A stretch of DNA of 20,809 nucleotides from the NCBI GenBank assembly GCA_046706145.1, contig JBJKPP010000100.1:1-20809 (forward strand), written 5' to 3'. The stretch comes from JBJKPP01 sp046706145. Lineage in GTDB: Bacteria; Bacteroidota; Ignavibacteria; Ignavibacteriales; Ignavibacteriaceae. The notes under the pieces were generated by a model. The model made no database searches. It saw only the letters and a program-made list of their open reading frames with translations, and was not told where the DNA came from. Position 1 is the stretch's first letter; each line of letters opens with the position of its first letter. This document shows positions 13,701-20,809 of this stretch, in pieces. A program made the position numbers and the translations under genes.

Positions 13701-15197
13701 ATGAAAGATTTAAAAACGTTTGAAGCATGGTTTGTTACAGGAAGTCAGCATCTTTATGGAGAAGAAACTCTCAAAAAAGTCGCAGAACATTCTCAAAAGA
13801 TTACTGAAGAACTGAATAAATCAAAAGCAATTCCTGTCAAAGTAATTTATAAACCTGTATTAACTACACCTGATTCAATTTCTGATTTATGCATGGAAGC
13901 AAATAGTTCAACCAATTGTATTGGGCTTGTAACGTGGATGCACACTTTTTCACCTGCCAAAATGTGGATTCAAGGATTAAAGGTATTGCAAAAACCTTTT
14001 GTTCATTTGCATACCCAGTTCAATCGTGATATACCGTGGAGGGAAATCGATATGGATTTTATGAATCTGAATCAGTCTGCTCATGGTGATAGAGAATTTG
14101 GGTACATTTGTACAAGGATGGGAAAAAACAGAAAAGTTGTTGTTGGTCATTGGCAGGATGAAGATGTTCAAAACAAGCTTGGAATCTGGATGCGTGCTGC
14201 CTCTGCTTGGCTAGATTCACGGGGAGCCAAGATTGCACGATTTGGCGATAATATGCGAGAAGTTGCAGTTACCGAAGGCGATAAAGTAGAAGCGCAGATG
14301 AAACTTGGATATTCTGTTAATGGTTATGGATTGGGGGATCTAGTTAAGTTTGTTAATTCTGCTGCTGATGCTGACATTGATAAACTCATTAACGAATATG
14401 AGCAGAAATATACCTTCTCTGATATTTTGAGGAAAGGAAAGGAAAAACATCAATCCTTACGCGATGCGGCAAAAATTGAAATCGGAATAAGACGTTTTCT
14501 TAAGGAAGGAAACTTTAAGGGATTTACAACTACTTTTGAAAATCTTCATGGTTTAACCCAGCTCCCCGGTTTGTCAGTCCAGCGTTTAATGGCAGAGGGT
14601 TACGGCTTTGGCGCTGAAGGTGATTGGAAAACTGCTGCTCTTGTAAGAGCTATTAAAGTTATGTCAACAGGATTAAAGGGTGGTACATCTTTCATGGAAG
14701 ATTATACTTATCATTTTAATCCCGACGGGATGAAAGTATTAGGAGCTCACATGCTTGAGATTTGTGAATCAATAGCAGGCGATAAACCTTTCCTTGAAAT
14801 CAAACCTCTTTCTATAGGAGGAAAAGCTGATCCACCGAGACTTATTTTTAACGCTCCCGAAGGTCCTGCTGTTAATGCTTCTATTATAGATATGGGAAAT
14901 AGACTTAGAATTATAGTGAATGAAGTTGATGCTGTAAAAGCTGATGCACCGCTTCCCAAATTACCTGTTGCACGTGTTCTTTGGAAACCAAAGCCGGATT
15001 TAAAAACTGCTGCTGCTGCATGGATTTTGGCTGGAGGCGCCCATCATACTGGATTTAGCCAGGCTATTACCTCTGAATACTTGGAGGACTTTGCGGAAAT
15101 GGCTAATATAGAATTCTTATTGATTAATGAGTCAACAAAAATTCATCAATTCAAAAACGAGTTAAGATGGAATGAATTGTATTACTCATCGCGATAG
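13701..15197 (+). CDS. araA: L-arabinose isomerase
   Basis: 498 residues, against 500 in E. coli. It opens with FEAWFVTGSQHLYGEETL and contains LVTWMHTFSPAKMWIQGL and NLNQSAHGDREFGYI. The catalytic and manganese-binding residues fall at E306 (GFGAEGDWKTAAL), E333 (TSFMEDYTYHF), H350 (GAHMLEIC) and H448/H449 (GGAHHTGFS), almost exactly the E. coli positions E306, E333, H350 and H450. It converts L-arabinose to L-ribulose in the cytoplasm, the first step after uptake. The gene is separated from araD by 186 bases holding a repeat array and so may have its own promoter. The ribosome binding site is weak (TAGAG). The HAD phosphatase gene follows after 29 bases. Confidence 0.97.
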   Translation: MKDLKTFEAWFVTGSQHLYGEETLKKVAEHSQKITEELNKSKAIPVKVIYKPVLTTPDSISDLCMEANSSTNCIGLVTWMHTFSPAKMWIQGLKVLQKPFVHLHTQFNRDIPWREIDMDFMNLNQSAHGDREFGYICTRMGKNRKVVVGHWQDEDVQNKLGIWMRAASAWLDSRGAKIARFGDNMREVAVTEGDKVEAQMKLGYSVNGYGLGDLVKFVNSAADADIDKLINEYEQKYTFSDILRKGKEKHQSLRDAAKIEIGIRRFLKEGNFKGFTTTFENLHGLTQLPGLSVQRLMAEGYGFGAEGDWKTAALVRAIKVMSTGLKGGTSFMEDYTYHFNPDGMKVLGAHMLEICESIAGDKPFLEIKPLSIGGKADPPRLIFNAPEGPAVNASIIDMGNRLRIIVNEVDAVKADAPLPKLPVARVLWKPKPDLKTAAAAWILAGGAHHTGFSQAITSEYLEDFAEMANIEFLLINESTKIHQFKNELRWNELYYSSR

Positions 15198-15226
15198 GAA
15201 TTTTATTTAGGCATAGAAACTTTCTT

Positions 15227-15814
15227 ATGGAACGGAAGATAGAAGTAAGCAGCGATACGAAAGCTTTGATATTTGATTGTGATGGTACCTTGGTGGACTC
15301 AATGCCACTTCATATGATGGCTTGGAAAGAGTCATTTCGAAAATATAATTATAAATATGAAGAAGAATTCCTTTTTTCTGTAAAAGGAATGAAAGAAACA
15401 GAAATTATAAAACTTTATAACAAGAGGTTTCACAGAAATTTAGATCCGGAAATGCTGGTTAAAGCTAAGCATGATGTTTTTCTTAGTTATATAGCCTATG
15501 TGAAACCAATTGAACCAATTGTGAATTTAGTATTATCGTATAAAAATAAATTACCCCTTTCGGTTGTTTCAGGCAGTGTACATGAAATTGTTTATGGTGA
15601 ATTGAAAACTGTTGGAATTCTTCATCTTTTTGAATCTATCATCACTGCTGACGATCCTTTTAAACCAAAGCCCGAACCCGACGCATTTTTAGAAACTGCT
15701 AAGCGTTTGAACGTCAATCCTGATGACTGTGTTGTATTTGAAGATGGAGATTCAGGTTTGGAGGCTGCGGCAAAAGCAAAGATGAAAACAATTGACGTCA
15801 GAGAATATATATAA
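15227..15814 (+). CDS. HAD-superfamily sugar phosphatase or beta-phosphoglucomutase-like protein
   Basis: 195 residues of HAD subfamily I. Motif I is LIFDCDGTLVDS with D17 and D19, motif II is VVSGS, motif III lies in KPKPEPDAF and motif IV is VFEDGDSGLEAA. A helical cap segment between about 30 and 85 follows motif I. Length and motifs resemble YqaB-like fructose-1-phosphatases and beta-phosphoglucomutases; the substrate cannot be told apart by eye. Set between araA and the dehydrogenase with gaps of 29 and 8 bases, it probably dephosphorylates pentose phosphates that build up during growth on arabinose. Bacillus subtilis has an unrelated HAD phosphatase (AraL) in its ara operon, which is a useful parallel. 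No strong ribosome binding site is seen. Confidence 0.82.
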   Translation: MERKIEVSSDTKALIFDCDGTLVDSMPLHMMAWKESFRKYNYKYEEEFLFSVKGMKETEIIKLYNKRFHRNLDPEMLVKAKHDVFLSYIAYVKPIEPIVNLVLSYKNKLPLSVVSGSVHEIVYGELKTVGILHLFESIITADDPFKPKPEPDAFLETAKRLNVNPDDCVVFEDGDSGLEAAAKAKMKTIDVREYI

Positions 15815-15822
15815 CACGTATT

Positions 15823-16860
15823 ATGAAAACAGTTGCGTTATCTGGAGCAGGAAAGTTTGAGTTATTAGAAATCCCGAAACCGGGAATTGTTAATGAGGAT
15901 GATGTCCTGCTTAAAGTTAGTTCTGTTGGCATCTGTGGATCTGATTTACACTATTATAGGCAAGGCAGAATTGGGGAACAAGTTATAAAATTTCCCTTTA
16001 CTGTTGGACACGAATGCTCCGCAGTAGTAGAGGAAGTTGGGGCAAATGTGAAAAGAGTAAAACCTGGTGATATTATTGCCGTCGAACCAGCGCTATCGTG
16101 TCATAAATGCCAGCAATGTTTAAGCGGAAGAGAACATACTTGCCTTAATTTAAAATTTCTTGGTGCTCCTGGACAGCGCGATGGGTGTTTGGCAGAATAC
16201 ATAGTAATGCCGGAAACAAACTGTTTTGTTGTTCCTAAAAACATGAATGAAGAACAAGCAGCTTTAATTGAACCAATGTCAATTGGTTATTATGCAGTCA
16301 GTTTGCTAAAAAACCCAAAAGAAATAAACTCCGCGACAATACTTGGTGTTGGACCAATTGGATTAGGTGTACTGTTATCGCTTCAAGCTACAGGAATTAA
16401 TAATATTTATGTCACAGATAAATTAAATTATCGCCTGGATACTGCTAAGAAAGCCGGAGCAACTGGAATTGGCAATGTTGATGAAGAAGATATAGTTGTA
16501 AAGTTCAGTAAAGACAATCCCGATTTATTTGATTTTGTTTTTGAATGCTGCGGTGAACAGGATGCAATGGATCAGGCCGTTGAACTTTTAAAACCTGGGG
16601 GGATTTTATTAATTGTAGGCATTCCGGAGATTGAAAGAATATCATTCGACATAAGTAAGATTAGACGTAAAGAAATTACGATACAGAACGTACGTAGACA
16701 AAATAACTGCATGCAGCCGTGTATAGATTTAACAAGTTCTGGGAAATGGGTTCCCGAATTTATGGTCACGCATAGATTCTCTTTTAAAAAAACAAATGAG
16801 GCGTTTGATACTGTATCAAACTATAAGGATGGTGTAATAAAAGCACTTATTAAATTTTAA
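15823..16860 (+). CDS. Zinc-dependent medium-chain dehydrogenase, polyol/sorbitol-dehydrogenase-like
   Basis: 345 residues. The catalytic zinc ligands are C38 (GICGSDLHYY), H63-E64 (VGHECSA) and E150; the structural zinc site is C93, C96, C99 and C107. The Rossmann motif GVGPIG is at 175-180, and D199 (YVTDK) at the end of the second strand predicts NAD rather than NADP. GICGSDLHYY and the overall layout match sorbitol, xylitol and L-arabinitol dehydrogenases. In this operon it may oxidise pentitols such as L-arabinitol or xylitol, feeding them into the same route, but the core L-arabinose pathway does not need it. Starts 8 bases after the phosphatase stop and is followed 18 bases later by the arabinofuranosidase gene. 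Confidence 0.87.
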   Translation: MKTVALSGAGKFELLEIPKPGIVNEDDVLLKVSSVGICGSDLHYYRQGRIGEQVIKFPFTVGHECSAVVEEVGANVKRVKPGDIIAVEPALSCHKCQQCLSGREHTCLNLKFLGAPGQRDGCLAEYIVMPETNCFVVPKNMNEEQAALIEPMSIGYYAVSLLKNPKEINSATILGVGPIGLGVLLSLQATGINNIYVTDKLNYRLDTAKKAGATGIGNVDEEDIVVKFSKDNPDLFDFVFECCGEQDAMDQAVELLKPGGILLIVGIPEIERISFDISKIRRKEITIQNVRRQNNCMQPCIDLTSSGKWVPEFMVTHRFSFKKTNEAFDTVSNYKDGVIKALIKF

Positions 16861-16878
16861 TAATTATAGAGGATTATT

Positions 16879-18882
16879 ATGAATAAGATATTTTACACAC
16901 TAACACTATTTGTTTGTTTAACTTTACTCGCTAACGCACAGGTTATTACAAACAAAATAACTGTTAATGCCTCACAGCTTGAATATAAAATTAATAAGAA
17001 TATTTACGGACAATTTTCTGAAGACCTTGGTCATTGCATTTATGGAGGAATATGGGTAGGGCCAAATTCTCCGATTCCCAATATAGGTGGAATTAGAAAA
17101 GATGTAGTTGAAGCACTTAAAAAAATAAAAGTACCGGTTCTCCGTTGGCCAGGCGGCTGCTTTGCAGACGGTTATCATTGGAAAGATGGGATCGGTCCTC
17201 GTGATAAAAGGCCGCACACAATAAATGTAGATTGGGGCGGCGTCACAGATGATAACGCATTTGGAACTGCAGAGTTTCTTGAGTTCTGCAAACTGATTGG
17301 ATGTGAGCCATATTTTACTGCGAATCTCGGCAGCGGTACAGTAAAAGAATTTTCACAATGGGTTGAATACGTCAACTCAAACCAACCAAGCTATATTACA
17401 GATCTGAGGAAAAAATATGGACATGCAAAAGCATGGGGAGTGAAGTACTGGGGACTTGGCAACGAAAGTTGGGGATGCGGTGGTCAGATGACGCCGGAGT
17501 ATTATTCTGATTTAGTTAGAAGATATGGAAACTTTTGCCGCGACTACGGAGACAACAGGGTTTTCAAAATTGCTGTTGGCCCGGGAGGAGCTGATTATCA
17601 TTGGACAGATGTGGTCATGAAAGATGCTGGTAGTTACATTGACGGTTTGTCCTTACATTACTATTCATTTGCAAATGATAAGCCCGCAGCAGATTTTAAT
17701 GAAAGTGGCTGGATTGATATTATGAAAAAAACCATGATGATGAAACAACTGATCGAAAAAAATTCTGCTATTATGGATAAATATGATCCTGATAAAAGAA
17801 TAGCTTTAATAGTAGATGAATGGGGAACATGGTATAAGGTAGAACCCGGAACAAATCCTGCGTTTTTGTATCAGCAAAATACAATGAGAGATGCAGTTGC
17901 AGCAGCTACGAATTTAAATATCTTCAATAATCATTGTGATAGAGTAAGAATGGCTAATATTGCTCAGATGGTAAATGTGCTCCAATCGATGATCCTTACA
18001 AAAGGAGATAAGATAGTTCTCACTCCGACATACTATGTGTTTGATCTATATAAAGTTCACCAAAATGCAATGTGGCTACCAACAAAAGTTGAGTCTGCTA
18101 ATTATATTTATGGTAAAGATACTTTGGCCGCAGTAAATTGTTCGGCTTCTGTTGATTCAAATCAAACTGTCCACCTTTCACTGGTTAATATAGACCCGGA
18201 TTCAAACGAGAAAGTATCTGTAGATTTGGAAAAGTTCAAAGCCACAGGTGGTGATGGAAAGATTCTCACAGCAGATAAAATGAATGCTGAGAACACTTTT
18301 GAAAATCCCAATGTAGTAGTTCCTAAAAAGTTTTCCGACTTTAAGATGGCAGATAGTAAATTAGAAGTAAATATGCCTCCCATGTCTGTTCTAATGATTT
18401 CTTTAAAAGGTAAATTAGGATCGGAAGTCGGTGCAGGTGTCGAACTTAATAACCCGGAACATGGCTTAGAGTACAAATATTATGAAGGCAATTTTAATAA
18501 GCTCCCAAATTTTGATACACTCAATACCATCAGACATGGTATAATTGATGGGGCAATAATTCCAAAAGAAAACTCTGAGCAAAATTTTGCAGTCGAATAT
18601 ATCGGCTACATTAAGATACCTGCAGATGGAACTTATAGTTTTTATACAAACTCTGATGATGGCTCAAAATTATATGTTGATAACCGTTTAATAGTGAGCA
18701 ATGATGGAGACCATGCTCCACAGGAACATTCGGGCATAATAATATTAAAAGCAGGTTATCATCCTATAAGAGTTACGTTTTATCAAGCTGGTGGAGGGAT
18801 GACTCTTGACGCGATGATTAAGGGTCCAACTTTAAAGAAACAAACCATTGCAGCGGACATGTTGTATCATGTAAATAAATAG
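16879..18882 (+). CDS. Exported GH51 alpha-L-arabinofuranosidase with C-terminal PA14 domain
   Basis: 667 residues. A signal peptide (IFYTLTLFVCLTLLANA, cleavage before Q21) directs export. Residues about 25-510 are a GH51 enzyme: IYGQFSEDLGHCIYGGIWVG, RWPGGCFADGYHWKDGIGP, the acid/base E196 in WGLGNESWGCGG and the nucleophile E314 in LIVDEWGTWY, followed by the family's beta-sandwich. Residues about 530-660 form a PA14 domain (YIKIPADGTYSFYTNSDDGSKLYVD, HSGIIILKAGYHPIRVTFYQ), a likely carbohydrate-binding module. It releases terminal L-arabinofuranose from arabinan, arabinoxylan or oligosaccharides. GAGG 6 bases before the ATG sets the start. It is the last gene of the arabinose run; no clear terminator follows it before the tRNA-Val gene. 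Confidence 0.93.
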   Translation: MNKIFYTLTLFVCLTLLANAQVITNKITVNASQLEYKINKNIYGQFSEDLGHCIYGGIWVGPNSPIPNIGGIRKDVVEALKKIKVPVLRWPGGCFADGYHWKDGIGPRDKRPHTINVDWGGVTDDNAFGTAEFLEFCKLIGCEPYFTANLGSGTVKEFSQWVEYVNSNQPSYITDLRKKYGHAKAWGVKYWGLGNESWGCGGQMTPEYYSDLVRRYGNFCRDYGDNRVFKIAVGPGGADYHWTDVVMKDAGSYIDGLSLHYYSFANDKPAADFNESGWIDIMKKTMMMKQLIEKNSAIMDKYDPDKRIALIVDEWGTWYKVEPGTNPAFLYQQNTMRDAVAAATNLNIFNNHCDRVRMANIAQMVNVLQSMILTKGDKIVLTPTYYVFDLYKVHQNAMWLPTKVESANYIYGKDTLAAVNCSASVDSNQTVHLSLVNIDPDSNEKVSVDLEKFKATGGDGKILTADKMNAENTFENPNVVVPKKFSDFKMADSKLEVNMPPMSVLMISLKGKLGSEVGAGVELNNPEHGLEYKYYEGNFNKLPNFDTLNTIRHGIIDGAIIPKENSEQNFAVEYIGYIKIPADGTYSFYTNSDDGSKLYVDNRLIVSNDGDHAPQEHSGIIILKAGYHPIRVTFYQAGGGMTLDAMIKGPTLKKQTIAADMLYHVNK

Positions 18883-19022
18883 CATTGGGATGATGGTATA
18901 ATTTTAAAGTGAAATATATGATAACATAATTTGAATAATTAATATAATAATAAGATATTTGTATCTCCGATTGCGGAATTAAACTAGAGGTTAATCCATC
19001 TAGAGTGGAAGTTAGTTTCACT

Positions 19023-19097
19023 GGGCGCTTAGCTCAGTTGGTTCAGAGCACCTGCCTTACAAGCAGGGGGTCGTAGGTTCGAATCCTTCAGCGCCCA
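19023..19097 (+). tRNA. tRNA-Val (anticodon TAC)
   Basis: A 75-base cloverleaf. The acceptor stem GGGCGCT pairs with AGCGCCC, the D arm is GCTCAGTTGGTTCAGAGC, and the anticodon stem CCTGC/GCAGG holds the loop CTTACAA, giving TAC (codon GTA). The T arm is GTAGG-TTCGAAT-CCTTC with one U-U mismatch at its second pair. Discriminator A; CCA is not encoded. It is followed 13 bases later by a good terminator. Confidence 0.93.
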
Positions 19098-19110
19098 CAA
19101 AAACGTTGCG

Positions 19111-19139
19111 AAAGCCGTGTAAAAACGGCTTTTTTTATT
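19111..19139 (+). terminator. Intrinsic terminator after tRNA-Val
   Basis: AAAGCCG (19111-19117), loop TGTAAAAA, CGGCTTT (19126-19132) and a continuing run of T. The seven-pair stem with U tract is a clear rho-independent terminator. It would end the tRNA-Val transcript and any readthrough from the arabinose genes. Confidence 0.8.
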
Positions 19140-19300
19140 TTTGTGAGTTCCCTTAATCTCGCTGATTGTGTATGGACTTTGTATGAAGCCCCTCTTTACA
19201 GTGTTGTAATTTGTTTTTAAAATAATTTGAAAGCTGGAAGTTAATCAACAACCAAAAAATTAATATTGTTAAAAATGGAAATATCTTTTTAATATTTAAA

Positions 19301-20548
19301 CTAAAATAATACTCTCGCTTTTATAGTACCCTTAATTGATTTCAATTCATTTAGTATTCCGTTTGAGTCAGTCTTATTATCTACATCGAAAATTACGTAA
19401 CCAGTAGTTGTATCTGTTTGAAGATATTGAGATGCAATATTTAACTTCCTGGACACAAAAACCCTCGTAATCTTATTTAGCATACCAGGTTTATTCTCGT
19501 GAATGTGCAGATAACGCTGTTTATCAAAATTAGGTGCTAGAGAAACTTCAACAAAATTCGTTGCTCCGATAGTTGAACCGACATCGCTGTACTTAACCAG
19601 TTTCTCGGAAACTTCAAGTGCAATACTCGACTGAGCTTCTACTGTACTTCCTCCGATATGAGGAGTCAGTAAAACATTTGGATATTTCTGAAGCTGCGAG
19701 ACAAAGGGTTCTTTATTAGATCCGGGTTCTTTGGGAAATACATCTATAGCAGCACCTGCTAATTGATTTGATTCTAGTACATCTGCAAGATCTTCGATAT
19801 TGACTACGCTCCCGCGCGAAGCATTAATAAGAAAAGAACCTTTTTTCAATACAGACAATTCCTTTCTTGTAATCATGTTTCTTGTTAATGGAGTATCTGG
19901 GACATGAAGAGTAACTATATCAGATTTTTGCAGCAACTCTTCAAGAGAGTTACAGGCTTTTGCATTTCCTATGCTTAATTTCTTTTCTATATCGTAATAG
20001 AAAACATTCATTCCATAGGATTCAGCTAGTACAGAAACTTGAGATCCAATATGCCCATATCCTACAATTCCTAAATTTTTACCTCGAACTTCAAAAGATG
20101 AAGTGGCGTCTTTTAGCCATTTACCTCCGTGCGCTGCAAGATTTTTTTCAGGAATTCTTCTCATAAGCTGGACACATTCGCTTATTACCAACTCGGCAAC
20201 CGACCGTGTATTTGAAAACGGAGCATTGAAGACAGGTATGCCTTTTCTTTTTGCAAAATCAAGATCAACTTGGTTAGTCCCAATACTGAAACATCCTACA
20301 GCAATGAGCAGCTTGGCCTGGTCCAAAACTTCTTTTGTTAGGTGAGTCCTGGATCGAATCCCTATCATGTGTACATTTTTTATCTTCTTCATCAACTGCA
20401 CATTATTCAGCGAACTTTTTATATATTCTACATTGGTATATCCATTCTCACTGAAGTAGTTTAATGCATTTTCATGTACACCTTCCAAAAGGAGAATTCT
20501 AATTTTATCTTTTGAAAGTGAATAACGTTTGTTTACTGGTTTATTCAT
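19301..20548 (-). CDS. serA: D-3-phosphoglycerate dehydrogenase
   Basis: 415 residues, against 410 in E. coli, of the D-isomer-specific 2-hydroxyacid dehydrogenase family. The catalytic triad R245 (NASRG), E274 (FPKEP) and H297 (TPHIGGST) lies five residues beyond the E. coli positions 240, 269 and 292. The NAD site is GYGHIG at 163-168 with D186 at the next strand. Residues about 347-415 form a C-terminal ACT domain (HIHENKPGMLNKITRVF), the usual site of serine feedback inhibition, so this is the short E. coli-like form without the extra intervening domain. It oxidises 3-phosphoglycerate to 3-phosphohydroxypyruvate, the first step of serine synthesis. GAGGCG lies about ten bases before the ATG. 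Transcribed toward tRNA-Val and unrelated to the arabinose genes; its promoter should lie within 20549-20809. Confidence 0.95.
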   Translation of the reverse strand: MNKPVNKRYSLSKDKIRILLLEGVHENALNYFSENGYTNVEYIKSSLNNVQLMKKIKNVHMIGIRSRTHLTKEVLDQAKLLIAVGCFSIGTNQVDLDFAKRKGIPVFNAPFSNTRSVAELVISECVQLMRRIPEKNLAAHGGKWLKDATSSFEVRGKNLGIVGYGHIGSQVSVLAESYGMNVFYYDIEKKLSIGNAKACNSLEELLQKSDIVTLHVPDTPLTRNMITRKELSVLKKGSFLINASRGSVVNIEDLADVLESNQLAGAAIDVFPKEPGSNKEPFVSQLQKYPNVLLTPHIGGSTVEAQSSIALEVSEKLVKYSDVGSTIGATNFVEVSLAPNFDKQRYLHIHENKPGMLNKITRVFVSRKLNIASQYLQTDTTTGYVIFDVDNKTDSNGILNELKSIKGTIKARVLF

Positions 20549-20809
20549 CTAAAATAACGCCTCATTATTAAAATTTATAATTGCAAGGTACAAAGTAATA
20601 AATAGACAAAAGTTATTAAAGTTATTAAGGATGCGACTATATCCACTCTTAATTTGCTTTTAAAACAAAATAGATAGAATTTTCATATAGCAAATAAATT
20701 TTTCTTGTACGGAAAGGGGTAGTCAATTGAAGAAAAATATTCTTCCCGCAATAAATACCCTTAGCTAAACTCGTTCATACTTTCATCCTTTATCCTTCTA
20801 TGATTATCT
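20549..20809. other. Upstream region of serA, no gene seen
   Basis: About 260 bases of AT-rich DNA reaching the window edge. A tandem AGTTATTAA word occurs near 20610-20630 and a short hairpin GAAGAA/TTCTTC at 20729-20745. I see no ORF, RNA gene or confident promoter. Confidence 0.5.

Overview
The window looks like chromosomal DNA of a low-G+C, Gram-negative heterotroph of the Bacteroidota/Ignavibacteriota kind. This placement is inferred from codon use, AT-rich intergenic DNA, exported sugar enzymes with short signal peptides ending in ..NAQ or ..LGQ, and an XylR-type regulator. Several genes have clear Shine-Dalgarno sequences (GGAGG, GAGG), which fits Ignavibacteria-like lineages better than classical Bacteroidetes. 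No marker gene settles the taxonomy.

Layout. (1) 77-1105: a KduD-type dehydrogenase of pectin/uronate catabolism, then a convergent small ORF of unknown function. (2) 1192-2639: a high-G+C MFS transporter gene of foreign appearance that cuts off a CbrC-family gene after about 56 codons. (3) 2828-3160: a promoter-like site, a degenerate tRNA-Gly copy carrying a perfect hairpin where the anticodon arm should be, an intact tRNA-Gly(CCC) and a weak terminator. (4) 3375-6053: a lipoprotein with a YncE-like propeller fused to a phosphoesterase domain. (5) 6289-18882: an L-arabinose locus. (6) 19023-19139: tRNA-Val(TAC) with a clear terminator. (7) 19301-20548: D-3-phosphoglycerate dehydrogenase (SerA) on the minus strand.

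How the arabinose locus works. An exported GH51 arabinofuranosidase with a PA14 domain releases L-arabinose outside the cytoplasm. An exported aldose 1-epimerase equilibrates its anomers. A sodium:solute symporter, encoded with a 75-residue two-helix membrane protein, imports it. AraA, AraB and AraD convert it through L-ribulose and L-ribulose-5-phosphate to D-xylulose-5-phosphate. A HAD phosphatase and a zinc medium-chain dehydrogenase in the same run probably deal with phosphosugars and polyols. The nearby regulator is of the XylR type (sugar-binding domain plus AraC DNA-binding domain), not AraR or classical AraC.

The strongest unexplained structures are the 18-bp inverted repeat built of 12-bp-spaced TTAATC boxes in the araD-araA gap, the related words in the symporter/epimerase divergent promoter region, the tRNA-Gly relic with its inserted hairpin, and the high-G+C MFS segment inside a broken gene.
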